56,498 bases of DNA from Bacteroidota bacterium (GCA_003252385.1 QKEH01000062.1:1-56498); one strand, 5' to 3'. Shown: positions 37,027 to 46,830, numbered from the stretch's first letter. Made by a program: numbers and translations. The notes: generated by a model not told the origin, from the letters alone.

Positions 37027-37201
37027 ACTATGTTTATTTGGGTTATAGTTCTAAATTTGCGACACAAAAATAGGAATTCTGCTCCATGCCGGATACACAA
37101 GTATCCAAAACCTGAAAAATTCCGGATGAGTCCGACCAACACAGACCTTGACAGGATAATACGGATGGAACAGCAAACCACTAATTAGCAAGTACTGACG
37201 A

Positions 37202-37618
37202 ATGAAAATTCGCATCAAACGATTGAACCAGGCCTGCCACATGGAGGCCGTCAACGACGAGGGCAATACCATACAGATTGACGGTGCCCCGCAGGTGGGT
37301 GGCGAGAACAAAGGTTTTCGTCCCATGCAACTCCTGGCAGCCGGTGCCGGCAGTTGCAGCGCCATCGACATTATCAGCATCCTGGAAAAGCAACGTCAAC
37401 CCCTCCGCGATATTCAGGTTGAAATAGATGCCCAACGGGAAGAAGGTAAAATCCCCAGTCTATTCAGCAAAATTCATCTACACTATATTCTCAGCGGCAC
37501 TTTGGTGCCCGCTAAGGTCGAAAAGGCCATTGCCCTTTCCGTAAACCAATACTGCTCGGTATTAAAAACACTTGAAAAAACTGCAACCATCAGCTACAGC
37601 TACGAGATACAACCATAG
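37202..37618 (+). CDS. OsmC/Ohr family peroxide-reducing protein
   Basis: The 138-residue protein has the OsmC fold with its two redox cysteines, Cys52 in GAGSCSAID and Cys118 in NQYCSV. OsmC-type proteins reduce organic hydroperoxides with dithiol reductants. The N-terminal VGGENKGFRPMQLLAAG is the usual helix before the first cysteine. It is transcribed divergently from the aldolase. The 133-nt gap to metZ carries a possible structured leader. Confidence 0.9.
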   Translation: MKIRIKRLNQACHMEAVNDEGNTIQIDGAPQVGGENKGFRPMQLLAAGAGSCSAIDIISILEKQRQPLRDIQVEIDAQREEGKIPSLFSKIHLHYILSGTLVPAKVEKAIALSVNQYCSVLKTLEKTATISYSYEIQP

Positions 37619-37665
37619 CTGTTCAGCATGGTTGCGTTAGAATATCCCTAAAAACAAAAAAAAAA

Positions 37666-37728
37666 CTCCTGAATCCTGCCGTAAAACCCGGTTAAACATC
37701 CAAGAATAAAGGCAAAAAAGCTTCAGGA
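37666..37728 (+). promoter_or_regulatory. Possible structured leader upstream of metZ
   Basis: TCCTGAA (37667-37673) pairs with TTCAGGA (37722-37728), and inside it TGCC (37677-37680) pairs with GGCA (37711-37714). The structure ends 23 nt before the metZ ATG. Methionine genes are often under SAM-riboswitch control, but I cannot match this sequence to a known SAM-riboswitch consensus. Confidence 0.25.
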
Positions 37729-37751
37729 ACCATTCAAAAACAGGTATAACG

Positions 37752-38936
37752 ATGAAAAACAGCAAACATTTCGAAACCAATGCCATACGAACCCAGGTGG
37801 CACGCTCTGAACAACGCGAACACAGTGCACCCATTTACGCCACTTCGAGTTTTGTTTTCGATAGTGCCGAACATGCCCGTGCCGCCTTTGCCGAGGAAGT
37901 GGAAGCCAACATCTATTCGCGTTTTTCAAACCCCAACACCGATGAGTTCATTGAAAAACTCTGCCTGCTCGAGGGGGCAGAGGATGGTGTGGCAACGGCC
38001 ACCGGAATGTCAGCCATATTCCTGGCACTCAGCTCGCATCTGCGGGCAGGGGACCATATCGTTTCATCGGGCAACCTTTTTGGCACCACCCTGCAGGTTA
38101 TGAACAACCTGCTGTCGCGATGGGGTATCAGCCATACACTGGTGGCCATTGACGATAATGAGGAATGGGAAGAAGCCATTATGCCTAACACCCGGTTGCT
38201 GTTTACCGAAACACCTTCGAACCCGGGACTCGATCTATGCGATCTGCAATTTGTTGGCAAACTGGCTAAAGAAAACAACTGTCTATTTGTGGTAGATAAT
38301 ACCTTTGCCACCCCCTACCTGCAAAATCCGCTACAATATGGAGCCCACCTGGTATGCCACTCAGCGACCAAATTTATCGATGGTCAGGGACGTACCCTGG
38401 GCGGGGCTGTAGTTGGTTCCAAGTCGGTTATGAAAGAAGTACGCACCATGGCTCGCCAAACAGGGCCCTCGCTGTCGCCTTTTAACGCCTGGATCCTTTC
38501 AAAAAGTCTTGAAACCCTGGCCGTTCGGATGGACAGACATTGTGAAAATGCTCTGAAACTGGCCATCCACTTGCAGAATCATCCCAAGGTGAAAGAGGTA
38601 AAATATCCTTTTCTGAGTGACCATCCCCAATTGGAACTGGCTCAAAAACAAATGCGTATGGGCGGAGGCCTGGTAACTCTGGAGTTATCGGGAGGATTGG
38701 AGCGCTGCAAGAAATTCATCGACCACCTGCAACTGCTCTCCTGCACCTCGAACCTGGGCGATACCCGTACTACGGTAACGCACCCGGCTACCACTACCCT
38801 GGCCAAACAAACCCGCGAGGAACAGGAAGAAGTTGGGGTAACGGAAGGCTCCATTCGTATTTCGGTGGGACTGGAACATATCGACGATATTATTGCCGAT
38901 TTGGAACAAGCCCTGGAGAAGAGTGAGCGGGTCTAA
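37752..38936 (+). CDS. metZ: O-succinylhomoserine sulfhydrylase (Cys/Met PLP enzyme)
   Basis: This 394-residue cytoplasmic PLP enzyme belongs to the Cys/Met metabolism family and probably makes homocysteine directly from an acylated homoserine and sulfide. The PLP lysine is Lys207 in HSATKFIDGQGR. The DGQGR after the lysine and the GGAVVGS that follows are characteristic of MetZ rather than MetB/MetC. Other family blocks are YSRFSNPN (about 56) and ETPSNPGL (about 156). MetY and O-acetylhomoserine specificity cannot be fully excluded. It is monocistronic, with a possible structured leader upstream and an inverted repeat downstream. Confidence 0.87.
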   Translation: MKNSKHFETNAIRTQVARSEQREHSAPIYATSSFVFDSAEHARAAFAEEVEANIYSRFSNPNTDEFIEKLCLLEGAEDGVATATGMSAIFLALSSHLRAGDHIVSSGNLFGTTLQVMNNLLSRWGISHTLVAIDDNEEWEEAIMPNTRLLFTETPSNPGLDLCDLQFVGKLAKENNCLFVVDNTFATPYLQNPLQYGAHLVCHSATKFIDGQGRTLGGAVVGSKSVMKEVRTMARQTGPSLSPFNAWILSKSLETLAVRMDRHCENALKLAIHLQNHPKVKEVKYPFLSDHPQLELAQKQMRMGGGLVTLELSGGLERCKKFIDHLQLLSCTSNLGDTRTTVTHPATTTLAKQTREEQEEVGVTEGSIRISVGLEHIDDIIADLEQALEKSERV

Positions 38937-38980
38937 AGGCAAATGGTATTACTGATAAGTGGCACCCTCTCCATGGTTTG

Positions 38981-39013
38981 GGAATGTACCTTGGCAGCAG
39001 TCGGGTACATTCC
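38981..39013 (+). terminator. Inverted repeat after metZ
   Basis: GGAATGTACC (38981-38990) and GGTACATTCC (39004-39013) match perfectly over 10 bp around a 13-nt loop. There is no T run after it, so it is at best a weak or factor-assisted terminator, or a protein-binding site. Confidence 0.4.
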
Positions 39014-39231
39014 GTAAAGCCAAGCTCTGTATCACCCGTCAAACCCTGGTAAATACTATTTTGGTTATGCACCGGCTGGAATCCTGCCAAAAACCATCGA
39101 AACCCACTTGGCATTATTGAATTTCGAATCCGTTACTTATTCCTCGAAATTATCAGAACCTAATTCTGTGGGTGTGTATTTGAATATTAGGAGTTCATGA
39201 CTACCCGTTATATGCCACACAACGAGTTGCT

Positions 39232-40053
39232 TTACGCCTCGCCCTGGATTGGAAATACTCTGTTTTTAAGTCGTTCCATATCGTTTTTTAAAGTAGCAAC
39301 CGTTCTAAGCAGTTCATCTTGCGGCAAGGAGGGTTCGGGTAGTTCTTCACTGATAAAATGCACGAACTTCCATATTTCTTTTACCTCGGCAATGGGTACA
39401 CTGTAAGGATCGTATAACGGATTTAACGAATAGAGCCGTAATACCCCTTCCTCCTGAATGAGGTTTTCTACCACTTTAAAAACAATACCATCGTCGAGGG
39501 TAAATACAATGTATGCCTGCCCGGAAATAATCAGGTTCCAGTCCTGGAGGTATTCGGCGGTAACCCACGACTTGTCCGGTATTGGCAGCATGGAGTCGCC
39601 ACTTAACTGAAAGGTGCGGTATTTTTTCTGCTTGGACAAAAAGGGTAGCTGAAAGCGGGGCAGCTGGCTCATGTATTCCGGATCGGCAAAACCGGTAGCA
39701 TAGCCTGCCTTGGCTTTCTCGGTGACCAGTTCAATATTTTCGTCGTTATTGGAATTGATGGTGGTGGCCAGCACCCGCAGGCGGCCTCCCTTGATGAATA
39801 CATCTTCGCCCTGCTCCAATTGGCGCAACTGCAACTCCGAGAGCTTCGACAGTTCAATATTCAGCAGGGTGTCTATGGCAATGTTGTAAAATTTCGAGAA
39901 GGTAATCAGAGCAGTTACCGTAGGCTGGCTCACTTCATTTTCCACCCCGCTCAGGGTAGGCCGTTTCATGCCCAGCTGTTCAGCCAGTTCATCCTGGGTG
40001 ATCCCTTTGCGCTTGCGAAGAAATTTAATGTTGCTGCTGAAATAGGTTTTCAT
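39232..40053 (-). CDS. LexA-like transcriptional regulator (XRE HTH + S24 peptidase domain)
   Basis: The 273-residue regulator has an N-terminal Cro/CI-type helix-turn-helix (about 5-65, ITQDELAEQLGMKRPTLSGVE), a linker with the typical KAGYATGF sequence, and a C-terminal S24/LexA-like domain (about 120-245). The catalytic serine is in LSGDSM and the lysine in IVFKVV. The final 20-25 residues form a helix rich in leucine and charge (ELLRTVATLKNDMERLKNR), a common ending of this Bacteroidota group. It could respond to DNA damage or another stress. It faces away from the prohibitin gene across 291 AT-rich bases. The LexA of the organism is not seen here. Confidence 0.85.
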   Translation of the reverse strand: MKTYFSSNIKFLRKRKGITQDELAEQLGMKRPTLSGVENEVSQPTVTALITFSKFYNIAIDTLLNIELSKLSELQLRQLEQGEDVFIKGGRLRVLATTINSNNDENIELVTEKAKAGYATGFADPEYMSQLPRFQLPFLSKQKKYRTFQLSGDSMLPIPDKSWVTAEYLQDWNLIISGQAYIVFTLDDGIVFKVVENLIQEEGVLRLYSLNPLYDPYSVPIAEVKEIWKFVHFISEELPEPSLPQDELLRTVATLKNDMERLKNRVFPIQGEA

Positions 40054-40344
40054 ACAATTCCGGTTAGGCTATCAAATGAATGACAAGTATACAAATTGAT
40101 TATGATATTGGCAATTAATTTATTATTAAATAATCTATTTTACAATAGACTGTCTGCACTTAAGCCACTCCATCGTTGCTTCCCGCTGCACTTACAGCGA
40201 TTTACCGCCACAGTATAGCATCATGTATCCAGCTTTGCTTTGTGAATTATGCCAGCTAAACATTCCAACTCTTTTCACTTTTATCGGATCCGTCAAACGG
40301 TTTACGTCAATTAGTTTACCTTTACCAAAACTAAAACAAGCACT

Positions 40345-41181
40345 ATGAATCAGTACCAATCCGAATTCAACATGCGTAAAGTAAAAACTTACCTTCTCAT
40401 AGGAGGTTCAGTTATCATCCTCTTGCTTTTTATCCGTAGCACCTTTGTCATTCTGCAACCTACCGAGCGAGGTGTGGTATTCCGGAAATATTCCAGCGGG
40501 CTCGATGTAACTCAGGTACACACCGAAGGGCTGAACATTATTGCTCCCTGGAACGATATGATTGTATTCGACATTATGGAACAACAAATTGAAGAAACCA
40601 TGGACGTGCTTTCGCAGGATGGTTTGGCCATTAGCATGGACGTTTCGTTGCGCTACAGGCCGAAACCTGCTGAAATTGGCCATTTGTACCAAGCCTTTCG
40701 CAAAGATTATGTAAACAATCTGATACGTCCGGAATTGCGGTCGGCGGTTCGAAGAATCATTGGACAGTACACTCCCGAAGAGCTCTATGCCACCAAACGT
40801 CAGGAAATTGAAACCCGTATCGAAATGAATACCCGCACGATACTTGACACCAATCATGTGGAGCTAAAGGCGCTGTTGTTCCGTTCGATCAAGCTTCCGG
40901 TATCCATTCAAAAATCCATTGAAGACAAGCTCACTGCCGAACAGGAAGCCCAAAAGTACAAGTACCTCATTGAAAAGGAAAAACAGGAAGCCGAACGTCG
41001 CCGGATCGATGCCGAAGGCAAAGCGGCTGCCAACCGCATACTCAATGCCAGCCTGACGCCCAATATTCTGAAGGAAAAAGGAATTGTGGCCACCGAAGAA
41101 CTGGCCAAATCGTCAAATGCCAAAGTAGTACTTATTGGCAGCAGCAAGGATGGCCTGCCCATTATTCTGGGAGATAATTAA
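40345..41181 (+). CDS. Prohibitin-type SPFH domain membrane protein
   Basis: The 278-residue product is a single-pass membrane protein of the SPFH/prohibitin group. It has an N-terminal helix (about 14-34, TYLLIGGSVIILLLFI), the SPFH domain (about 35-205, with ERGVVFRKYSSG and LRPELRSAVRRIIG-like sequence), then a helical coiled-coil tail rich in Glu/Lys/Arg (about 208-235, EKQEAERRRIDAEGKA). These proteins build large ring scaffolds in the membrane and influence proteases such as FtsH. An internal ATG at 40372 is an alternative start that would shorten the cytoplasmic lead by nine residues. Confidence 0.9.
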   Translation: MNQYQSEFNMRKVKTYLLIGGSVIILLLFIRSTFVILQPTERGVVFRKYSSGLDVTQVHTEGLNIIAPWNDMIVFDIMEQQIEETMDVLSQDGLAISMDVSLRYRPKPAEIGHLYQAFRKDYVNNLIRPELRSAVRRIIGQYTPEELYATKRQEIETRIEMNTRTILDTNHVELKALLFRSIKLPVSIQKSIEDKLTAEQEAQKYKYLIEKEKQEAERRRIDAEGKAAANRILNASLTPNILKEKGIVATEELAKSSNAKVVLIGSSKDGLPIILGDN

Positions 41182-41222
41182 CGGCAGGCTTGTTTATCCA
41201 GCAGCAAGTTTCGCAATAACTG

Positions 41223-41274
41223 CAGAATTCATCGGATAAGCACCCTGCTTGAATGTTCGATCCGATGAATTCTG
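41223..41274. terminator. Long hairpin after the prohibitin gene
   Basis: CAGAATTCATCGGAT (41223-41237) and its complement (41260-41274) form a perfect 15-bp stem. The 22-nt loop contains a second small stem, AAGCA (41238-41242) with TGCTT (41246-41250). No T run follows. The remaining 41182-41498 gap before the histidine kinase shows nothing else I recognise. Confidence 0.5.
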
Positions 41275-41498
41275 TAACAAAATTAGCCCTAGCGGGTTCC
41301 CCATAAAATATACATCAAAGTATTCCTCATACCCATCCACATCGCCACCCTACCAGCATAAGGCATAAAAAAGAGATTTACACGAATAACGTGCGCTATT
41401 TCAGAATAAGATTTTTTATTTTCATGCGAAACTGCGCGAATTCCACTATGGCAAATGTAAAATAAACTTTGTTTCTTTACCGATGAACGACCAATTTC

Positions 41499-43334
41499 AT
41501 GCCTAAAACCGCTGTCATACTCATTTTTCTCATCTTCCTCAGTGGCAGGACTCTCCCCAATGAGTCCTACCAAAAGGTCGACAGCCTGGAGAACGAATTA
41601 AAAAAACCTCTGAACGACAGCCTGAAACTGGTAACCTACTATCGATTAAGCACAGAATTATTTAACAGCGACCTGAACCGGGCTTTCGAATATGCGGTTC
41701 AAATACGAAAGCTGGCCGAAGAAACCGGCAACCGATACTACCGGATCCAGGGTTTGTTGTTACAATGCGATTTTTACACCCATATCGGCGATTATAATAC
41801 AGCATTCGAACTGGCCTACGAAGCCCTTGATATTGCCCAGGGCTACAGTAAACTAACCGCCGACTCACATAACCGTATTGCCATTATCCATGCCAAGCTG
41901 GGGAACAACCTTCAATCGCTCAACCACAACCGTATTTCATTTCAAATTAGCAGCAAACGGGGCGATTCGGCCGCCATTATGCTCGACTTGCATAATATGG
42001 GAACCGATTACAACGAACTGGGAAAATACGATTCGGCCTTGTATATCTTGCGTTTGACCAATGCTTACGAAATTCGGAATCAGGGTCACCCCGACCCCTA
42101 CTCTCTAACGAATCTGGGAAATACCTTCCTGGCACTTCACCTATTGGATTCGGCATTGTATTACCATCAACATGCCTATCAGCTCGATCAGGAATGTGGC
42201 AATACCTTCGAAACCTGCCTGGACGAACTGGCCCTGGCCGAGACCTATCTGAAATACGGCGATTATGAAAATGCCAAACGCTTTGCATTCAAGGCTAAAG
42301 AAGGAATGGATCGCTACAGTGCACATATCGATATGTCGGAAACCTACGAAATACTGTGCCGTATTTTTGAAAAAGAAGGAAACTACCAGGAAGCATTTAG
42401 CTACTCACAACTTTACAACACCCTGCGCGACAGCCTGTATCAACAGGGAAAAGCGTCTTTGATACTGGGTCTTGAAACCAAGCACCGGGTGAAGGAACAG
42501 GCAGCCAAACTAAAGCTGCTTACCCGTCAAAAGAAACTCTTCCTGATCCTGACCCTCATCAGCGCGTTATTTCTGGTAAGCATGGTAGTTATGGTAGTAA
42601 TCATTTATCGCCGCCAAACCCAATACCGGGCACTTCTTACCGAACTGCAAAATGCCAACAGCTCCAAAGAACGCCTGCTATCCATTATCAGTCACGACCT
42701 GCGCGGATCCGTTGGCGGCCTGCGTACCGCCTCCAAAGCCATTGCCGAAAATCTAACCGATCCCGAGAGCAGTATCGAACTCATGAGCAGCTTTTTCCCC
42801 GTGGCCGATTCGATTTACGACCTGCTGGAAAACCTGCTGATATGGGCAAAATGCAATAAGGAAGACATACGTCCGGTATTTGAGGAACTCAACATCCGGG
42901 AACTGGTTTCCAAGTCGGTGGAACACACCGTCCATATTGCTCAGGCAAAATCTATTGAACTGATCAATAACACCCTCGATGTTTTTGTGTATACCGATCG
43001 TAATATGCTTCTTTCAGTCATTCGCAACCTGCTGAGCAATGCCATTAAATTCTCCCATGCCCGAAGCCGTGTTACCATCAACCAGGAAATTACCAACGAC
43101 GAAATTATTATTGCCATATCGGACGAAGGCATTGGCATGAACGAAAAAGCCCTGGCCCGCCTGTTCGATTCCCCGGAATCGGTTCAGGCATCGGGAACGC
43201 TGGGCGAAAGGGGATCCGGACTGGGGCTGCACATTTGCAAAACCTTTCTGGACTCGCTGGGTTGTACCATTTGGGCCGAAAGCAGACCCGAGTGGGGAAC
43301 TACCTTCTTTTTTACCATTCCGCTTACCAAATAA
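41499..43334 (+). CDS. TPR-containing sensor histidine kinase
   Basis: This 611-residue orphan sensor kinase has a signal peptide or anchor (about 1-18), a periplasmic array of TPR-like helical repeats (about 25-335) and one membrane helix (about 348-372, LFLILTLISALFLVSMVVMVVIIY). A cytoplasmic kinase follows, with phospho-acceptor His399 in IISHDLRGS, N box Asn514 in NLLSNAIKF, G1 DEGIGM and G2 GERGSGLGL. TPR input domains in this phylum are thought to bind proteins or peptides; the signal is unknown. No response regulator is encoded next to it. Confidence 0.92.
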   Translation: MPKTAVILIFLIFLSGRTLPNESYQKVDSLENELKKPLNDSLKLVTYYRLSTELFNSDLNRAFEYAVQIRKLAEETGNRYYRIQGLLLQCDFYTHIGDYNTAFELAYEALDIAQGYSKLTADSHNRIAIIHAKLGNNLQSLNHNRISFQISSKRGDSAAIMLDLHNMGTDYNELGKYDSALYILRLTNAYEIRNQGHPDPYSLTNLGNTFLALHLLDSALYYHQHAYQLDQECGNTFETCLDELALAETYLKYGDYENAKRFAFKAKEGMDRYSAHIDMSETYEILCRIFEKEGNYQEAFSYSQLYNTLRDSLYQQGKASLILGLETKHRVKEQAAKLKLLTRQKKLFLILTLISALFLVSMVVMVVIIYRRQTQYRALLTELQNANSSKERLLSIISHDLRGSVGGLRTASKAIAENLTDPESSIELMSSFFPVADSIYDLLENLLIWAKCNKEDIRPVFEELNIRELVSKSVEHTVHIAQAKSIELINNTLDVFVYTDRNMLLSVIRNLLSNAIKFSHARSRVTINQEITNDEIIIAISDEGIGMNEKALARLFDSPESVQASGTLGERGSGLGLHICKTFLDSLGCTIWAESRPEWGTTFFFTIPLTK

Positions 43335-43351
43335 ACCGAAAGTAATACACT

Positions 43352-44890
43352 GTGGGTTATAAAGAAATCAGTATACGCATACCCGTTCAGGCAGCGCCGG
43401 ATGCTATTGAAAAGGAAATACAAGAACAGGTTCGAACGCAGGAGTTCACCTACACCATTGTACAAAAAAGCCTTGATGCCCGTAACAAGAACAGAATCAG
43501 CTGGGAGTACCGTATTGGGATCCATTCGGAAGCACTTACAACCGGCGCAGCACCAACTCCCCCCTCCCTGCCCGTTGAGCACCGGCTCCGCAAAAAGCAG
43601 GTGGTGATTGTGGGTAGCGGCCCCGCCGGTATTTTCCCTGCTCTTTATCTTTCGGAATGTGGCTATCAGGTTACCCTCATCGAACGCGGCAGCCGTGTGG
43701 AACAACGCAAACAATCGGTCGAAGCCTTTGAAGCAGGCGGAAATTTTGACCCCCGAAACAATTATGCATTTGGTGAAGGGGGTGCCGGAACCTTTTCCGA
43801 TGGAAAACTCACCTCCCGCACCAAAAGCATCAAGGCCGAAAGAAACTACATCTTCCAGAAATTTGCGGAACACGGCGCTCCTTCTGAAATTATGTACATG
43901 ACCCACCCTCATTTGGGAACCGACAACCTGTTCCGGATTACTCAGAACATGCGTCAAAAACTCCAGGATCAGGGCTGTACAATACTTTTCGACTGTCTGT
44001 TAGAGGATCTGCTCCTGGAGAATGGCCGGATCAAAGCCCTTAAAACCAGTGCAGGAAATGTAGAAGGCGATTATTTCGTTCTGGCTACCGGACACTCAGC
44101 CTACGAAACCTATCGAATGCTTATGAACCAAGGGGTGGCATTCCAACCAAAAAACTTTGCTATAGGCTTCCGGGCCGAACACCGGCAGGAAGTGATCAAC
44201 ACTGCCCAATGGGGGGTTGCCCGCCTGCCCGGCGTTAAGGCTGCCGAATACCGCTTAACTGCCGAAGTCCCCGATAGCACCCCGGTGTATTCCTTTTGTA
44301 TGTGCCCGGGAGGAAAAGTAGTACCCGCAACAGCCTATGCCCACACCAACGTAGTAAACGGCATGAGCTATTATAAGCGGAACAGCCCCTGGGCCAATGC
44401 AGCCGTAGTAGCCGGCGTACAAATCGAAAAGCTGCTCCAACGCCCGGTAAACGCACTGGAAACCCTCAACTGGCTCGAACAACTGGAAGTCTCCTTTTAC
44501 GAAACGGTTCGGGGTTACAAGGCGCCGGCATGTACCATTCGGGATTTCCTCAACGGAAAATCCGGCAGTGCCCTTCCCGCCTCCAGCTATCCTTTTGAAC
44601 TGGTGGCGTCCAACTTCAGCGAGTTGCTCCCCAAACAGCTGCTGCTGCCACTGCAACAAGGTCTTCAGCAATTTTGCCGCAAGCTGCGCGGGTACGAAAG
44701 CGGCATTCTCCTGGGGCTCGAATCCAAAACCTCGGCACCGGTGCAGGTAGTGCGCCACCGCGAACAACTCCATGCCACTTTTGATAACCTGTTCCTGGCT
44801 GGCGAAGGCAGCGGATGGGCCGGAGGCATTACCAGTTCTGCCGCCGATGGCCTGAAGATAGCGCAACGCATACGAGCTCTTGCTGAATAG
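43352..44890 (+). CDS. FAD-dependent oxidoreductase of the COG2509 type
   Basis: The 512-residue flavoprotein has an N-terminal extension (about 1-80) with an alpha/beta domain, a dinucleotide-binding motif VGSGPAG (Gly88-Gly93), the family-specific block YAFGEGGAGTFSDGKLTSR (about 138) and a C-terminal GEGSGWAGGITSSAADG (about 485). It matches the widespread FAD-dependent dehydrogenase family COG2509, whose reaction is not known. The start is a GTG at 43352, 17 nt after the histidine kinase stop; no ATG lies near the conserved beginning. The two genes may be co-transcribed. Confidence 0.87.
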   Translation: MGYKEISIRIPVQAAPDAIEKEIQEQVRTQEFTYTIVQKSLDARNKNRISWEYRIGIHSEALTTGAAPTPPSLPVEHRLRKKQVVIVGSGPAGIFPALYLSECGYQVTLIERGSRVEQRKQSVEAFEAGGNFDPRNNYAFGEGGAGTFSDGKLTSRTKSIKAERNYIFQKFAEHGAPSEIMYMTHPHLGTDNLFRITQNMRQKLQDQGCTILFDCLLEDLLLENGRIKALKTSAGNVEGDYFVLATGHSAYETYRMLMNQGVAFQPKNFAIGFRAEHRQEVINTAQWGVARLPGVKAAEYRLTAEVPDSTPVYSFCMCPGGKVVPATAYAHTNVVNGMSYYKRNSPWANAAVVAGVQIEKLLQRPVNALETLNWLEQLEVSFYETVRGYKAPACTIRDFLNGKSGSALPASSYPFELVASNFSELLPKQLLLPLQQGLQQFCRKLRGYESGILLGLESKTSAPVQVVRHREQLHATFDNLFLAGEGSGWAGGITSSAADGLKIAQRIRALAE

Positions 44891-45135
44891 TTCCCGGCCT
44901 GTTCATTGCTTTTTAAATGAGCCGTTTCCCAATTGAAGTACTTGTTGTATATTTAATGATTGCATGCAAAATCGACCTCAACCCTTATGTCTATGCGGGA
45001 AAAGGATACACTAACCGAGTAAAAGGTTTCCTTTTTTTTATGAGAGTATGGGGTAATTGAAGACCCGGTAAAGTGATTCGAGTTTTCTTGCAGGCATCAT
45101 TTTTGAGTAATCACTCTTCAATTAATAGACCTATT

Positions 45136-45579
45136 ATGAAAAAACTTGTTTTTCTCCTTCCCCTGTGGCTATCGCTATACCCAATCCAGGCACAGGACAA
45201 TGGTTGTGTAAGCGGCTCGTGCGCCAATGGCACGGGTAAGTACATTTACGAAAACGGCTACATTTACGAGGGCAACTTTAAAGACGGCCTGCGTTCGGGC
45301 CTGGGTAAATTAAGCGCCCCCAATGGCGATGTTTACGATGGGATGTGGGAGAACGACCAGTTCCATGGCCAGGGCACCTATGTTTGGTCCGATGGTTCAA
45401 AATACACCGGTGAATGGAAAAATGGTGTTCAGGATGGTTATGGAATCTTTTTTTATCCCAATGGTGACAAATACAACGGATACTTTCAGAACAACCAGTT
45501 CCACGGTAAAGGAAAATATACCTGGGTCGATGGCAGTACCCAGGAAGGCACGTATGCCAATGGAGTTTTTGTACAATAG
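45136..45579 (+). CDS. Exported MORN-repeat protein
   Basis: The 147-residue protein has a signal peptide (MKKLVFLLPLWLSLYPIQAQ) followed by about five MORN repeats: YEGNFKDGLRSGLG, YDGMWENDQFHGQG, YTGEWKNGVQDGYG, YNGYFQNNQFHGKG and a partial final EGTYANG. MORN repeats form an extended beta-sheet that binds lipids or proteins. It has two cysteines near the mature N-terminus (CVSGSC), probably a disulfide. The ATG at 45136 is chosen because it opens the signal peptide; an in-frame start at 45073 would bury it. It lies in the window's small convergent pair with the peroxiredoxin gene. Confidence 0.85.
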   Translation: MKKLVFLLPLWLSLYPIQAQDNGCVSGSCANGTGKYIYENGYIYEGNFKDGLRSGLGKLSAPNGDVYDGMWENDQFHGQGTYVWSDGSKYTGEWKNGVQDGYGIFFYPNGDKYNGYFQNNQFHGKGKYTWVDGSTQEGTYANGVFVQ

Positions 45580-45584
45580 AACAA

Positions 45585-45621
45585 TCGGTCATCGGATGAT
45601 TTGAAACCATCCGATGACCGA
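45585..45621. terminator. Bidirectional terminator-like hairpin
   Basis: TCGGTCATCGGATG (45585-45598) and CATCCGATGACCGA (45608-45621) form a perfect 14-bp stem with a 9-nt loop, exactly between the two convergent genes. The flanking T/A richness is modest, so termination in both directions is likely but not certain. Confidence 0.8.
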
Positions 45622-45628
45622 CTATCCC

Positions 45629-46345
45629 TTACTTTTTCAGGATTTTATCCAAGACTTTGTCCTTATTCAGCTTTTTGGTGCAGAAGAACCAATCCTTGCA
45701 CTCATCAATAGCAGCATCCTTACCCTCCATACGATCCTTAGCTACCCCGCATGAACCCGCCGGGCTGATAATCACATCGTCGCCCGGGCGCCAGTCGGCC
45801 GGTGTAGCTACATTGAATGCATCGGCAGTTTGAAGTGCCAGAAGCACGCGGTACAATTCGTCGAAGTTACGTCCCAGACTCAGTGGATAATAAATAATGG
45901 TGCGAATAATCCCTTTCGGATCAATAAAAAAAACCGCACGTACCGCTTTGGTAGTCGCCTCGTTGGGCTGGATCATGCCATAGGTTTTGGCCACGTTCAT
46001 CGTAATGTCCTCAATTAAAGGGAAGTTGACTTCCACATTTTTCATTCCGCGGTATTCAATTTTTTCCTTTATTGTGCGTAGCCAGGCAATGTGGCTGTAC
46101 AATCCATCAACCGAAAGGCCAACCAGCTTACAGTTCGCTTGGGCAAATTGTTCTTCCATCGAAGCAAATGTGATGAATTCCGAAGTACATACCGGCGTAA
46201 AATCGGCCGGATGGCTAAAGAGAATAACCCAGCTTCCCTTGTAGTCTGTAGGAAACTGAATGGTTCCCTGTGTGGTAACCGCTGTAAATTCGGGTGCTGC
46301 ATCGCCAATACGCGGCATGCTGATGTGTTCCTGTTTGTCGTCCAT
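45629..46345 (-). CDS. 1-Cys peroxiredoxin (Prx6 type)
   Basis: The 238-residue enzyme reduces hydrogen peroxide and organic peroxides. The peroxidatic site is PADFTPVC with Thr50 and Cys53, and the length and C-terminal dimerisation arm fit the Prx6 group. The arm contains extra cysteines (in AGSCGVA and in DECKDWFFC), which are not in the resolving position of a 2-Cys enzyme; a CXXXXXC-like pair at the C-terminus might form an additional disulfide. It probably protects the cell from oxidative stress. The upstream gap is long and shared with the agarase locus. Confidence 0.94.
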   Translation of the reverse strand: MDDKQEHISMPRIGDAAPEFTAVTTQGTIQFPTDYKGSWVILFSHPADFTPVCTSEFITFASMEEQFAQANCKLVGLSVDGLYSHIAWLRTIKEKIEYRGMKNVEVNFPLIEDITMNVAKTYGMIQPNEATTKAVRAVFFIDPKGIIRTIIYYPLSLGRNFDELYRVLLALQTADAFNVATPADWRPGDDVIISPAGSCGVAKDRMEGKDAAIDECKDWFFCTKKLNKDKVLDKILKK

Positions 46346-46693
46346 AATTTTTGTGTATTAAGGCACAATAGGCAATTGCGCCAAGTTTGACCAATGCTAT
46401 TAAAGTTAGTCTAATTCATTCAAACAAACCACATTGAACCCTACTCTATCCTCGTGCATGCAATCCCTGGCTGATGAGAGCGCGCTCACGGACGTCTCGA
46501 GATAAAAAACCGGGTTACCCATGATCTATTTCATGGTTCATCTTTCCAATTGAAAATTTTATTATCATGAACAACAAATTCGTAACTTACTATGAATGAT
46601 ATCGATATTATTTCTAATATTGCATTACGGATAATCTGAACCACGTATCAGGTTGCATGCCTGGCGGAATTTGCTAAGCAGATCCATAAAAAT

Positions 46694-46749
46694 CCCAACC
46701 TCTGCATAGTATAGTGAATCAAATTGCTACGAACGTACAAGGGTACGTT
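46694..46749 (+). repeat. Leader element, copy A (diverged)
   Basis: The copy starts CCCAACCTCTG, identical over 11 bases to copy C, then carries TATAGT and CAAA in the same order as copies B and C with a 4-nt insertion. At 46732-46738 and 46743-46749 the arms AACGTAC/GTACGTT make a perfect 7-bp stem with a 4-nt loop. It lacks the small ORF and second hairpin of the other copies. Confidence 0.55.
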
Positions 46750-46830
46750 GTGTTTGGCTTTTTGCCCCTGAATTACACAAAACTCTGGTACCATAATTAT
46801 GCAAGCAACATCAACACATAAGCACAAGTT

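Noticed and set aside
37619-37751. SAM-I or SAM-II riboswitch before metZ
   Set aside because: No core motif of those classes is present; only the nested stems remain.
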